Position numbers and translations under genes: made by a program
Notes under the pieces: generated by a model
Databases searched by the model: none
Seen by the model: only the letters and a program-made list of their open reading frames with translations
What the model was told of the DNA's origin: nothing
In this document: piece by piece, positions 1 to 12,682 of the stretch
Numbering within the stretch: the first letter of the stretch is position 1
Layout of the letters: each line of letters begins with the position of its first letter
Assembly: GCA_029237695.1 (NCBI GenBank)
Contig: CM055279.1
Coordinates: forward strand, 18,625,686 to 18,689,685
Origin: Conchocele bisecta
Lineage: Eukaryota > Mollusca > Bivalvia > Lucinida > Thyasiridae
Length of the DNA: 64,000 bases
Direction: 5' to 3'

Positions 1-897
1 TGGGTATTTTTTCACACCCCTGTGTTGGTATATACCCAATGTGCCTATTAATAATGATGTTATGCAATATGTTCCAATATAAGGCAAAACAAAACGTGAA
101 ATATATGGGACTGATTTCAATTTTCACGGCGGGGACAAAAGCACCCGGCCATGAGAAGTTTCAGCCTGTCCGTAAACTTGATATATAGAGAACACATCGG
201 TATTTTTTCACACCCCTGTGTTGGTATATACCCAATGTGCCTATTAATAATGATATTATGCAATATGTTCCAATATAAGGCAAAACAAAACGTGAAATAT
301 ATGGGAATGATTTCAATTTTCACGGCGGGGGCAAAAGCACCCGGCCATGAGAAGTTTCAGCCTGTCCGTAAACTTCATATAAAGAGAACACATCGGTAGT
401 TTTTGACAACCCTGTGTTGGTATATACCCAATGTGCCCATTAATAATGATATTATGCAATACGTTCCAATATAAGGCAAAAAAAAGTGAAATATATTGGA
501 CTGATTTCAATTTTCACGGCGGGGACAAAAGCACCCGGCCATGACAAGTTTCAGCCTGTCCGTAAACTTGATATATACAGAACACATCGGTAGTTTTTCA
601 CACCCCTGTGTTGATATATACCCAATGTGCCTATTAATAATGATATTATGCAACACATTCCAATATAAGGCAAATAAAAACGTGAAATATATGGAACTGA
701 TTTCAATTTTCACGGCGAGGACAAAAACACCCGGCCATGAGAAGTTTCAGCCTGTCCGTAAACTTGATATATAGAGAACACATCGGTATTTTGTCACACC
801 CCTGTGTTGGTATATACCCAATGTGCCTATTAATAATGATATTATGCAATATGTACCAACATAAGGCAAAAAAAAACGTGAAATATATGGGACTCAT
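1..897. repeat. ~195-bp satellite array, copy 1
   Basis: Between four and five head-to-tail units, with the landmark CACACCCCTGTGTTGG at about 13, 209, 405 (mutated), 599 and 795, so the period is 194-196 bp. Each unit also contains TTTTCACGGCGGGGACAAAA and CCTGTCCGTAAACTTG. Short open frames of 60-85 codons recur in it on both strands only because the unit is repeated; they are not genes. The array starts outside the window. Bivalve elements with satellite-like cores (such as the pearl family) have a similar layout, but I cannot assign this array to them. Confidence 0.9.
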
Positions 898-2345
898 TAT
901 GTGTACAGTCCCATAGAAAACGAACAGCCAAATGCCAAGCTGATTCTGACAGGCTAATGTTCCTGTTAATGATTTTATATTGCACTATGGGGTCAGCTAA
1001 TGAGATAACAAAGCATGCCGAACTACTTTCACTGCACATTAGTCCGTCTGTGGCTGCAGCTGGAGTCTCCAGTAACCGCCAGACTCGACCATAGTGCATG
1101 AGAATATGTACAGGTGAGTTTTATTACCACCAGCGACTATTATGGACCGTAATCTTTGCAGCTTAGGTCCAGATCAGAATGAGCAGTCACATCAGGATCT
1201 AGACTGTTTACCGACTGGATTCATCATTGTCTAAATGGATTAGCAAGCAACCCTGATCTTGTTCCATGCTCTCTTGGTAGCCTACAACATGTGTGTGCTG
1301 ATTTCCACAATAATGCTGGGAGAATTGCATGTTCTAACAGCTATAAGCTGATGATACAAGAACACACTAGTCTTCTAACCAGTGTAGACATATCTGGGGT
1401 TCAAACTGACCAGCACACTAGCAAGTTACAAATTAAAATGTGCTGTTGATACATAATTACATGTAGCATATGTTATGTTACATACACCTTGCAGAAATAA
1501 ATACAACGATACAAGAGGACCAAACCATGTAGGTCGTCATTCCGGGAAGGATGAACACACACCGATCGTTAAATTACCCATCACATGCTCCCTCCTACCA
1601 CCCATTCCCATGTTGGAATAAATTGGGGATAGTGTGTATAAACAGGTCATCAAACTTTGGTCAAGAGTACAACTACAGACGCAGTCAGTTTATTTGATAC
1701 TGAATGAATGACAGTTAAAAAAAAAACGTGTGATTAGAAAAGTTTTATAAAATATCAACAGAGCTCAAGCTAAGGTGCGTAATTTTATCAATTCTGGATA
1801 ACAACAAATTTATGCACCAAAAAATGGCAAGTTGGGAGTCTCAATGATCTCAATGAGACGATTCTAAAGGACTCCTAACTTGCTATCTTTCATTGAGAAA
1901 TAAGAATTTCGCCACCAAATTATGCACCTGACACGGAGCTCGATCTGTATCAATCTCAAGTCCGCGCAGTCTGATCAGGGCTAAAGTTTTTTGAAGGAGT
2001 AACATTAATGATACAAGGAAAACGCTTTGACTCCCAATCATTCTCAGTGTCAATTAGTGCAAATATTCTAATCAATAACAATTGCAAATTATACATATTT
2101 GGCCTTATATTTGTATATGCGTATACTATGTACACAGTGATCCGTTATGAGACCAACCATGTAAGTAATTTGATACATTTCCACAGTTTTCATAGTTCAT
2201 GAAAAATATTTACATAATTTATGATTTTCTTCCGTACATGACAACGAATATTTATGACACTTTCAAAGCATATTGCAAGATGTCATCATTTACTAAAAAA
2301 ACACAAGACTGTTATAAATATTATTCTTTGAATATCGCGGATGCT
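898..2345. other. Duplicated non-coding stretch
   Basis: No convincing gene. The stretch is shared with 27780-29226. Open frames are short and their conservation between the two copies shows only recent common origin. Confidence 0.6.
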
Positions 2346-4011
2346 ATGAGCCGCGTCGCGAGGAAACCTGTCTTCGGGAATCTGACGACGTCACAAGATA
2401 TGACGTCGTGAACTTAGCTGACGTAATTTCCGCCGAGATTTCCAATTATCGACGTTTGTCAGACCGCCATGTTAAGTTTGTTCCGTGGTGTTCAAAGTTA
2501 TCTAACGAACAGAACAACAACGTACCTCGATTTTTATTCGAAACAGACATATCTTATATATGTTTTTATTAACAATAATGGCGTAAAGCCGTAAGGATAA
2601 TTTTCTTTTATTATATTGCTATTGGTATCATATAAAAATGTTTGTCTGTTGACGTGTGTTTTTTATGTTCCTTTATTTTCACATAATAGTTTCTTTGACA
2701 CAGTTTAGATAACGTCCACGTTAACTGTCCACGTTAACTGTTATCGACCACCATTTACAGGTGAAAACTCTGTGTAAGCTACATTTTTTATTTACATATA
2801 CATAAAAATTATCGGTATCATATTTGTAGACCTATGTAGCCTGGGACCGGTTTCCCGCACAACTATATGTTTCAGATCTGGTTAAATCGTAGCAAATTTT
2901 CAGTCTATCGATCAATTCTTTCTTTCTAATACAATGTTTAAAATTAAAAATTAGCTCAACCTTTACCGATTTTAAGAAATAAATATCTCCTGCAAAAAAA
3001 AACAACAAAGCCATGGATGTTACGATTAGTATAGCGACAGATCAGTCTCATATGTACATATGCGCCGTCTGATCAGAACATACGATGTTCGCCATTCACT
3101 CACTGGGTGATCCTTTCTGGATCACCGACATGATATGGATCGTACATTTATTGCAGATATTGTAAGGTCCGGTTTTTTTTCACAATGTGGTCAAAGTACA
3201 GCTGTAAGCGGGACGATGTCACGAACATTCGACGTTTCTGTTGTCTGAATATGAAAAGCTTCAATCTGAATGCACGCTAACATGTGTGTCATGTTAATAT
3301 AAGAAATACGGTGGGATGATATTTCAAGGCAACATGTTTGGGACATGTGACACGTACAACTACAATAATATCACATATCTCTCTTGAAATAAATACTGTT
3401 TAAACCAACTATAATAATATAAAAAGTCAAGAACTAGACACAGTAACTGTGGGATGATATTTCAAGGATTGTCAAGTAGTGACACAAATACAATAAGACT
3501 GTGCGCACTAGCAATTAATATGGTTCTTCTAGTATTGTTCGACGATTATCAAGGATCTCTTGACTTGCGGGTATTGTTATTATTATTCTCTCTCCCCTCC
3601 TCATTTCTTCGTACTTTGGGACCCCCGTATTTTGAGTTGAGTCTTCAAGAGACAAACTGCTACCGTAACACTCCCAAAACAAACACAAGTGGGTGGTAGG
3701 ACAAGCTGATCACAAGCTGAGGTAACAACTGTCTCAAATATGTTACCATAGCCAGTTTGGCCATGTGGCAGACTTCCACTCGCTACCCTTGAATGCGGTC
3801 TCCTAGTAGGCGAATGAGAGACTGCGATGCAGTAGAAATAACACGCAAGCGATGCAGGCTTTTGCTCTCACGCTATTCCAGTGATTGTGATTACGTAACA
3901 CATGACAGTACTGTAAGGGTGCCTGTCATCAGACATGAATACTGCCTTTCAGAGCAAACAGTTATTTATACCCACTTTTTAAAACTAATTAAATGGGTAT
4001 ATTGTTTTCGT

Positions 4012-4042
4012 CACGGGTGCCCGTCCGTCTGTCCGTCCGTCA
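4012..4042. repeat. CCGT/CTGT microsatellite, short allele
   Basis: A short tract of CCGT and CTGT units. The partner at 30919-30957 in the second block copy has more units, so the tract length differs between copies. Confidence 0.75.
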
Positions 4043-4869
4043 CGTGTAAGAAGTAAAACTGTTTAACCGTAATAGGTAGGGTCTTGCAACTTGGTGTGTG
4101 CCTTCCTTATGGTGTGTAGATGGGCAGTGAATTTTGATTTTTTATTCGAACCCCGGTCATGAATTATCTCCCCCTTTTCAACTTCGCATTTGGGAAACGT
4201 GGGTATATTGCGATGGCGCGCCATCGACTGTGCTCTAGTTGTAATGTAATTTAATGTTGAACGTATTGTTCTCCCCGTATGCGTGTGTATTTCCATTTGT
4301 ATATGTTGAACTAAACGGTCTTATAGACCTAATCAAACAATTAGTTAATGAATATACTTCCGTGGTTTTCTACAATTATAAATTGTTAAAACGCTCAATA
4401 AAGACGACGTCAAAAAGAAAATCAGCACACTGAATCAGCGTACCTGTGCACGTTCATACTTGATGGTACATGAACTTACCGGTTTTACTTTGTCGCTTTG
4501 CACATTCATGTGTTACCGAAAGACTCAAGCTCATCCGTCTTTACATTCATTATTCAATGCCAAACATGCTTCTAGTTCGATTATGTCAACTTGCAAACTG
4601 TTGTAAATGTTGGCGTATACTCTATCTGTAACGGTATGTACTGTAACGATCTCAGACCAGATGTATGGTCAACTTTGATAAGTTTAACGTAATATATTCA
4701 AAAACTAAATTGAGTTCGAAAAAAAAGGTTTTTTTTTTTTATGTAGATCTAAATAAATATTTTTTTCATAAATAAATATATATTTTTTGAATTAAAATAG
4801 AGAATCTTTTTAAATATATATCATGTTTCTTGTTAAATCACCATTTCTAATAAATTTATATGTCATATA

Positions 4870-5135
4870 CGAACAATATGATATGGGCCGAGATGACCAC
4901 GGAAAAAATAATATTTTCTCATTTTAAATTAAATTTCATCAGGTTTTTTGCAATCTTCTTCTCAAAATATTCTTGAATCACCATTTCTAATATTTTAGTT
5001 TATGTCATATACAAAAAAATATAATATGGGCCGAGATGACCAAAAAATGTGGGCAGAGATGACCAGTGATCTGGCCCGACTTGACCAGCGATCTGGGCCG
5101 AGATTGAAATGTGGGCCGAGACGACCTTGGTCCGA
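4870..5135. repeat. GGGCCGAGATGACC short tandem repeats
   Basis: Variants of GGGCCGAGATGACC and GATCTGGCCCGACTTGACCAG recur at irregular spacing between 5028 and 5135, with an isolated copy near 4883. The second block copy has the same array near 31801-32060. Frames read through it are low complexity. Confidence 0.6.
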
Positions 5136-5272
5136 CTTGACCAGACACCGCAGCAGTTACGTGTTCGCAACTAACATGCCCGTAGCCAGGGGGGGGTGTG
5201 TTGGGTGCGTCCGCACCCAACTTTTTCGGACAAGCCAAGATTGTTTTTGCTCATGAACACACAATCACGTTA

Positions 5273-5918
5273 TCAAAGATGCCGATGATAGCTGCACGAC
5301 AGACACACCGGTCCAACAGCGTGGGCGACAGTGTAACATGTGCGTGTGAGGGCACATGTGAGCACAGGATAGAGACATACTACAGAATTAATTAGGCTAC
5401 GCCTTTCATCGACCATATCAACTTGGAACTAGACCTCCAGTTTTCGTCATTAGCAGTGACCGCTTCTAAGCTGTTGGTCTTGAACCCAGCCGTGTTCAAG
5501 AGTGCCGGTCATCATGACATCAATCAACTAGGACAATCATATGTAGAGGATTTGCCGACACCTGCCCTTCTCGAGGAAGAACATGCACGCTGGGTTAAGC
5601 GTTTTGTCTCAGAAAGTGATCCGCCATCCTCGTGTTCCAATGCGTTACGTTCATGCGATCCATGTTCATATTCGAACTTTCACACATTGTTGAGAATCGA
5701 CACGCACGTTACCTGTCACCAGTGTAGAATGTGAACGTGCCGGTAGTGCATTGAGGCGACTTCACCACTATTCACGTGCATCTATGACCAGTAGTCGTCT
5801 TTCTTCGCTGGCGCTCGTATACATTCATTATGGCTTCAAACACGATGTGCGGGAAATAATATCCCGATTTGTACGCCTACATCCTCGTAGGATGGAATTG
5901 GAATCACTCTTGTACTAG
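5273..5918 (+). pseudogene. hAT transposase C-terminal fragment, copy 1
   Basis: About 210 residues of the C-terminal part of a hAT-superfamily transposase, of the type found in ZMYM/THAP12-like proteins. The frame opens with KMPMIAARQTHRSN, continues through TPFIDHINLELD and DLPTPALLEEEHARWVKRF, and ends in the dimerisation region with TLPVTSVECERAGSALRRL and MTSSRLSSLALVYIHYG, stopping at TAG 5916-5918. It is dead: an in-frame TAG interrupts it after TYYRIN (near 5393), and a frameshift near 5710 separates the FHTLLRI segment from the TLPVTS segment. The N-terminal zinc finger and the first catalytic acidic residues are absent. Copy 2 shares the same stop and frameshift, so inactivation came before the block duplicated or the haplotypes split. 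Confidence 0.85.
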
Positions 5919-6502
5919 TCCAAATATTTTGACTTAGACTCCGTGTTGCATATTTTGCTTGAATGGGAAATACATTATACATTACGTAACTGCCATATAA
6001 ATACAGCAGTTATTTATATACCTATCAAAGATATGTGGTGAATTCATGGTGTATTCTTCAGCCAGATACGACACGGCAGATTGAAATTCCGTATTCCACT
6101 CAGCGCTTTCTTGAATCCATATTCCACTCTGTTCTCGTTCTGATTTGCCAGAACTACTTGTCATCAGGAAAGTTCGGTAAATCATAATAATGTCCTTCAA
6201 ATGAGAATAACCCCGTAAAAGCTAGTCATTTTCACTTAAAATGCATGCTGTCAACGGACAATACACTCGATGTAGGATATTAGTCGGGATATGTTTAGAA
6301 AATAGGACAGAAAATGATAGCTGAAATTTGACGTCGTTTCTGGTCGCATGTCACTACCGCGACATCTCAGTGCTAGGCGATAAACCAAAGACTGCCGTCA
6401 AAGCACTGCGCAGAAAATAATTACAACTTTATAATCCAATTATACGATTTTTCAATGCAATATATGTGTTTTAAATGTTTGACTGGTGTATAATAAACGC
6501 AA

Positions 6503-6656
6503 TATTAGTACAGTAACTTGATCCTTGGACCGGAAAGCTCTCGTTGGTCTTGGGCAGATCAGCTGATCAACTCGATTGCGTCTCGTTGATCCAGCTGATC
6601 TGCCTAATACCAACTCGAGCTTTCACCGCCCAAGGATCAAGTTACTTTACTAATAT
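6503..6656. mobile_element. Palindromic MITE with GTAACTTGATCC ends
   Basis: A near-complete palindrome. The left half begins AGTAACTTGATCCTTGG and the right half ends CCAAGGATCAAGTTACT. The centre carries GCAGATCAGCTGATC-type sequence. The same element is at 33419-33570 in the second block copy. Too short to encode anything. Confidence 0.75.
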
Positions 6657-7345
6657 ATTTGTATTATATATGAGCCGCGTCGCGAGAAAACCTGTCTTCG
6701 GGAAATTCTTGGTCAAATTAACATTTTGTTACTATGACAATGGTATTTGTATGATGAATTGAATGCTTTTTATTTGATCATGATCTGCAATATTCATTAA
6801 GATATTATATGTTATACAACACCACTATTCAGGTCGTTTGAGCAAATGAGACGTCACGTAAAAGCGACGTCAAACGACATCAAAACGTCGTCAAAACGAC
6901 GTTATAGTATCTACGTATCTACCGGTACACATATAGTATACGCCAACATTTACAACAGTTTGCAAGTTGACAAACTAGAAGCATGTTGAATAATGAATGT
7001 ATAGACGGGTGAGCTTGTTTATTTTGGTAATACATGAAAGTGAAAAGCGACAAAGACAAACCGGCAAGTTCATGTACCAGCACTGCAGCAGGTATAAACG
7101 TGTACGCGTGTACGGCGGATTCGGTATGCGGATTTATTCTTTTTGACGTCCTGTTTACTGAACGTTTTAATAATTTATAATTGTAGAAAACCACATAAAT
7201 ATATGAAACAGACAGTATATATTTATTGTCCATGTATGTCATTTCTATATTGATTAACTGGTTGGTTCATTGGGCTATACGACCGACAGTTTAGCAAATA
7301 CAGATGGGAATACGCCTGTAAATGGGGAGGATAATACGTTCAACA

Positions 7346-7675
7346 TTAAAGGTACATGCCCACTCAGTAGGCACACACTGTTCTTTATAGATAGTTTTGT
7401 ATATTCTGTAGATATGAAATTTTCAGGCAAAATAAACCGTTCATTTCACCATATAACCCCATGTACTGATTGGCATGACTATATAATTTATATCAGATGT
7501 AAATTTCCACACTGATATCAGGGCGATATAGTGTTTCCTTAAAATGTTAACGGACATTACTATTTATTCTCTGTATTTATTTGTTGATGTGTAATGATCA
7601 TACTTTATAATCTGTACATTTATTTAATTCCTATAAAGAATACGTTGTGCCTACTGAGTGGGCATATACCTTTAA
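7346..7675. mobile_element. TTAA-flanked MITE, internally deleted copy
   Basis: Ends are TTAAAGGTACATGCCCACTC and its inverted partner finishing in GGGCATATACCTTTAA, with TTAA at both outer edges. TTAA flanks are typical of piggyBac-type target sites, but no transposase is present and the terminal bases do not prove the superfamily. About 190 bp in the middle is missing relative to the copy at 34268-34789; the junction is after ATAATCTGT. Confidence 0.8.
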
Positions 7676-7949
7676 TTACATTAAAACTAGTACACAGTCG
7701 ATGGCGCGCCATAGAATGTAATTGAATGTAAGCTGTAAGACGAATCGGCAAATATTGTTTTTCTCCGGAAAACCGTTGATCTGACATCACGCTTATTCAA
7801 ATTAAAAGAAAATATGGGTTGGGTTTGTCGGCCGAATACAACCAACTAGGTATTTTGCATGTCGACCACCTGTATGTTTGCTGTCTATGTCACGCTAACC
7901 TTCATTTGAATGTGACAAGCCTTAACTTACAATATCGGTAATCCAATAT

Positions 7950-8374
7950 CAAGGTGCATGGTCACGTGGTTACAACACCAACAACGTCGCCCACTCCAAA
8001 GTAAGTATTATTTGATATGTTCCTTAATATGCAACGGATTTTGATGAAATATGGCGCAGCAAACGCGTCTTCATGAGCTGCATTTGGTGGTCCAGGGAGT
8101 CCGGCACAGACTTATGAAGTTATGTCGTTTTTGTGAAAATAGATTTCAATGTCTGTAGACACGGAAATCGATTCTTCGCAAAAACGACAGAAGTTTGGGC
8201 GAAAATACAAATACCACCAAATGCAGATTAAAATGACGCGTTTGATGGGCCATATTTCAGCAAAATCCGTTAAGTAATAAGGAAAATATAAAAGAATACG
8301 TACTTTGAATCAGATGGATTCTGGAAGTTTCAATACTTGTTGTTGTTGTTAGTACCACGTGATCATACACCTTG
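7950..8374. mobile_element. CAAGGTG...CACGTGG palindromic MITE
   Basis: The ends are CAAGGTGCATGGTCACGTGG and the inverted CCACGTGATCATACACCTTG. The body is a long imperfect hairpin: ATTTTGATGAAATATGGCGC and TGCATTTGGTGGTC on the left are answered by inverted copies on the right. The family recurs at 35064, 49978, 52738 and, diverged, at 60345. Confidence 0.82.
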
Positions 8375-8883
8375 AGTATGCAGACACACTCAGATTAATC
8401 TGCATTCATGTATACAACAATGTGTTACGTACATATGCATATTGCATCATATTTATGCAAGTCTTGGTTTACAGATGTTGTTCTATGGAAAACGTTTTAA
8501 TTCGTATTGACAATACTCTCTGCACTGTTTGTCGCAAATATAAAACTCACGGGGAAATGAACATGCGCAATATAAGATATCAACTTACTTAGGTTTAAAC
8601 GTGTTTACTGATGGGAGGCGGTTAGTGCGACGGCCGGTCAGACCCGACCATGCGCTAACATTTTTGCAGACATTTGTTACCGCAATATCAGCTGGTTACA
8701 ACGCCTTTGTGTTTGTTTTGTTTTGGGAGTGTTACGGTAGCATTTTGTCTTTTAGAGAGTCAACTCGCCTTGCAGTGAGCGAGTATCGTAGCCTATTGTT
8801 CTGAAACATGCAACTGAACTTCGAAGTCAGAGTGCAAATCTCAGCGGAAATTACGTCAGCTAAGTTAATGAAGTCATATATTG

Positions 8884-8947
8884 TGACGTCACCAGACTCC
8901 CGAAGACAGGTTTTCTCGCGACGCGGCTCATATGTATAGTGACGTCA
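8884..8947. promoter_or_regulatory. CRE-like octamers at the right TIR
   Basis: Two full TGACGTCA octamers at 8884-8891 and 8940-8947 match the cAMP-response element consensus. More GACGTC cores occur in the left TIR (2385-2408) and at 6850-6900. They may simply be part of the repeated end. No transcript is known here. Confidence 0.25.
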
Positions 8948-9348
8948 GTGTGAATAACAAAATGTAACAAATATTCAAACTATTTGGGACCTGACAGCGT
9001 GTATGTAAACTTACCGTGGAGATACGTGTATACGGAAGGTTTCTGATAGTCTGCTTCACAATGTGATTATAACACCTTTCTTGTGAGAAATTCGATAAAA
9101 GTCAAATTTCCTACGCAAAATAGCATATAATTCCTACTCCTAAATAAAGTCGTAAATGTCACAGGATTTAGCGTCTAAATTTCAAAATTGTCTTGGGGAG
9201 GACCCCCAAACACCCCGTTGTGGAAAGGGGTTACAACCACCCCCCCCCCCACCCCCTCCCGGACCCACCTCATCGCCACTTCGTGGCTCGTATTCGCCTC
9301 TCCGCGGCTCATTACGCACCCAACTATTTTGAAGGCTCTGCTACGGGC

Positions 9349-12300
9349 TAGACATAGCACTATGGCTTTCACTACCATTTGAAATCTGTCGATTATTGTC
9401 TAAATACGCGTCTAATGGTGCTAAACCAGCAGTGCAAAGCCAGAAATTATATTAAATAGCCTATATGAGTTACAATGGGTGACTTGCCTAAAACAAAATA
9501 AAGTGTTTACCGCTCCTTTTGTCCGACTACATAAAGTGTACACAGTTTACACGCTACTGTCGCCATTTTGCCGAAGAATTTCCGGCAGAATAAATTAACT
9601 TCCGTAATTCTGTTTTTAGTCCGGCGGCCAAAGGCCGATTTTGGGGCTTAACTTCGTTTTGAATAACTTAAGTTTTTTACTACTGATTTTGCCTATGTAG
9701 ACTTTCTAGAATCCAACTGATGCAAATCTGTTACCCTTGAGCATTTGGAGAAATCTGCATAAATTCAAGATGGCTGCCACCAAGATATATTGTGCAATAT
9801 AATTGCATCCCCAGGAGGAAATTAAACCATCTAAGAGAGTATAATGAATGTATTAACGTGTTGACACAAACGGGCAACTTTAAAATTCATTCCTTAACAG
9901 CATATAGAAAAATCCAAGAATGGCCGCCAAATGTGACTATTTTACATGCTTTCACTAATTCGTCATATCAAAGAATATACGTTTTTTAATTATGTGTTTA
10001 AAACAATGCATGTGTGTTTTTTTGTAACTTTGATGTGAAATTATATACTAATCTATATAACACAAGTCCAAGATGGCAGCCATATATGAATATATTACAA
10101 TGTACTTGCAAACGTATCTTGAAATAAGAAACACTATATACTTGCAATCATATCAGAGCGAATTTGCATACCAATATTGTATTTAGGTATATAAATGGAT
10201 GATACGTCTATATATTTCTGTCACAATCGGTGACTACGTACAATAACATAGTTCAGCCATCCAGTAGCTTATTCCAGTTTCTGGCTACCATTACGTGCTT
10301 TCAACCTGCTTAGTACAACCACATAGCTGATAGTATTGGCCACATGTTTTCTTTCTGTGAAAGTAGTCAGTTTCCACAAAGCGGCTGTATGGACATGATG
10401 GTTGATGTACACCACTTTAATATCACTTATTACTTTGTAAGCTGCAAGTAATTGATGTCTTTTCAGACCACTATTGCCGATGTAGAGCAACATATTTATA
10501 TGATGAGGTAAAGTATGTACACATGTACATCAATTTTCTCTGTGTATTGTTTCAAAGATAAGCAATACAAATACTTTATTTTTGTCGAATTATTGTGTAG
10601 TTATATGCCATTTAATGAGTTTTACTTATGTAAGCATATGACAGAATTCAGCACCTGTGAATGCATATGATATGTAAAAACCAAGACATGACGCCGTCAG
10701 TATACATAAAATGTATTAATGTGGATCAAAGAAAACAACCGTAATCACAAATATAATAATTTCGAGAAGAACATGGAGATGCTATATATTAAATACCACA
10801 GGTAGGACACAGCTAATACAAATGTAATTGCTATTATATGACAGCCAATCTAGTTGTGCCACTACTAAATACTCACGGTAACAAGAACGATTATAGTACA
10901 TGCAGACAGCAATAGACATGGTACAAAACCATATATAGAACGTGACAAACTTCAACGTACCATAATATGGATATGATGCATACAGTATTCACGCAATTTG
11001 ATAGACTAATATGAAAATGCTGTTTGTGTCATCATAATTATATCATTGTTTTCTTATAGTTATATTTACAATATTAGCTTTCAATTACGGAAACCGATAC
11101 ATTTTGTGTAATTAATGTCGTTTTGGGTACAGTATACAGGCATTAAACATTTTTGATTCATCATTGCCTTGTATAATACTGTCCTTTTCACTTATGATGG
11201 AGAGGTTTGCGGGAGAAATTATATGGTGTCTAATCAGGTTCAACCACCCAACTGGACTGTTTTGACAATACCAAAGCGGCATCCTTGTTGTCATGTCTTC
11301 GTGTACTGCACTTCAATATGATTGTTTTTTTAATGTTGGGACTGTTGGGTAATAGTTGTTGTCCATGTATACTGCATCAATAGAGCCTCCATTAGCCATA
11401 TATTTATTTCCTTTGAAATGTAATATTTAATCATTACACGATATGATTGCCATTGCGAGGTAATTTATCTTTATATATACGTCTGCCATGTATATACGTA
11501 TCTAAGAGATATATTTACTTATAATCCTAGTAATTATATGCAATTTGTTCAATATAATTCAACATTATTTTTATATTTGGCGGCCATCTATGATTTCTGC
11601 TATTGGTTGTTATCTAATTGTATTCCTAAGTTAGTAAAAACGTTCATAGTATACATAACTTCAGTACTTTTATTCCAATTTACTACGATATGACATCGAT
11701 GTGCAATTATATACTTAATTATTGTTCTCTGTGATGATCGTAATGGGATAATTTCTGTATATATGGCGGCCATCTTGGACTTTCGCTCTTCACAAATGTG
11801 TCTAGTTACTATCAAATTTACTGTAAGCCTTTATCATGTCAATATATCCAAGATTAGTATACATGTTGTTTTCATATGGAGTGTACGTGGGAGCAGTCAT
11901 ATGCAAAATATCATGTTACATTTGGCGGCCATGTTGGATTTTTACCATTTAACAGTGAATTGAAATTTAATGTTGATCACTTATCTCGATAAGTCAAGTA
12001 AATCCACTTTATGCTGTTAATGTATGCTAATACCTCATGTGGAAACAACTATATATGACACACTATAACTGTTTGGCAGCCATTTTGGATTTATGCAAAT
12101 TTCTCAAAATGATGAAAGATGACATAGTGTCATCAGTCGGATTTTTGATGTTGATGATCTGCGCAATCAAAATCGCCAATAAAAAAAATAATTGTATTCC
12201 AAATAAAGCTCCTGTATGGAACGTGCCATACACTTGGCTGCCAGACTATCTGACATCTGAGCGGGAAACCCCCACATACGTCAATCAATTTCATTGGTCG

Positions 12301-12682
12301 GTTACTTTGCAGATTTCCGATATTGTACCTCGGAAAAAAATGGCGACGGTGATAAACTGAACGTGTTATGCACGCTGTTTTACAAAGAAATGTTCAGAAA
12401 TAACTAGTAAGGAAAGTAGTTGCATATAAATTATGAATAAAATTTGGTGTATTAATATTATTTAAACGTATTGTCAGATGATTTCGGTATCGTACAGTTC
12501 ACGAAGTGTCAAAATTATGCGCGTGTTCGTATCGAGTATTCGAGTTTAGATTTCGTTATGTGACCCAATGGGATGGAAGCCAGTCTCTATAGCAAAGAAA
12601 ATAATAAATGAAAAAAGTCAGATAATGAAAAATAGAAGTTAAACATGATATAGAGACATGGCATGTTGGTCTAGCTACGGGC
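9349..12682. mobile_element. 3.3-kb foldback insertion
   Basis: Present in block copy 1 and absent from copy 2, where the flanks join directly near 36401. GCTACGGGC occurs at both edges (9340-9348 and 12674-12682). The interior is an imperfect inverted repeat: GAGAAATCTGCATAAATTCA at ~9749 is mirrored near 12100, and CGCCATTTTGCCG near 9572 is mirrored by TCGGAAAAAAATGGCG near 12332. Each arm consists of ~150-185-bp units marked by an AAGATGGCNGCC motif. The centre, roughly 10100-11570, shows no gene. No TIR at the very ends and no transposase could be seen, so insertion mechanism and exact bounds are open; a microhomology deletion in copy 2 would leave the same junction. Confidence 0.6.
9766..12087. 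promoter_or_regulatory. Seven YY1-like motifs in mirror arrangement
   Basis: CAAGATGGCTGCC (9766), CAAGAATGGCCGCC (9916) and CAAGATGGCAGCC (10069) read on the plus strand. GGCGGCCAT (11579), GGCGGCCATCTTGG (11765), GGCGGCCATGTTGG (11924) and GGCAGCCATTTTGG (12074) read on the minus strand. All resemble the AAGATGGCGGC site of YY1. Spacing is 150-186 bp within each arm. Binding is inference; the motif is what the sequence shows. Confidence 0.4.

Larger units (their letters stand above)
2346..8931. mobile_element. Large degenerate inverted-repeat element, copy 1
   Basis: The ends at 2346-2441 and 8836-8931 are inverted copies of ~96 bp, both starting ATGAGCCGCGTCGCGAG and both containing AACTTAGCTGACGTAATTTC. 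Weaker inverted matches follow inward in mirror order: ~3640-3790 with ~8600-8770 (shared GCTACCGTAACACTCCCAAA), ~4215-4260 with ~7690-7735 (GATGGCGCGCCAT), and ~4340-4640 with ~6920-7200. So most of the region is an old palindrome disturbed by insertions. An extra single end lies at 6670. No transposase for these ends is visible. It could be a non-autonomous foldback element, or several solo ends in opposite orientation. Confidence 0.55.

Noticed and set aside
1..897. Regular repeats that might be a CRISPR array
   Set aside because: The period is ~195 bp with no spacer/repeat contrast; this is a eukaryotic satellite.
5423..5734. 103-codon frame as an intact host gene conserved in two copies
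   Set aside because: It is a segment of a hAT transposase between a stop and a frameshift; conservation reflects the recent block duplication.
12037..12360. 107-codon frame in the 3.3-kb foldback
   Set aside because: No family resemblance, crosses unit boundaries of the inverted repeat, and has no counterpart in the other arm.
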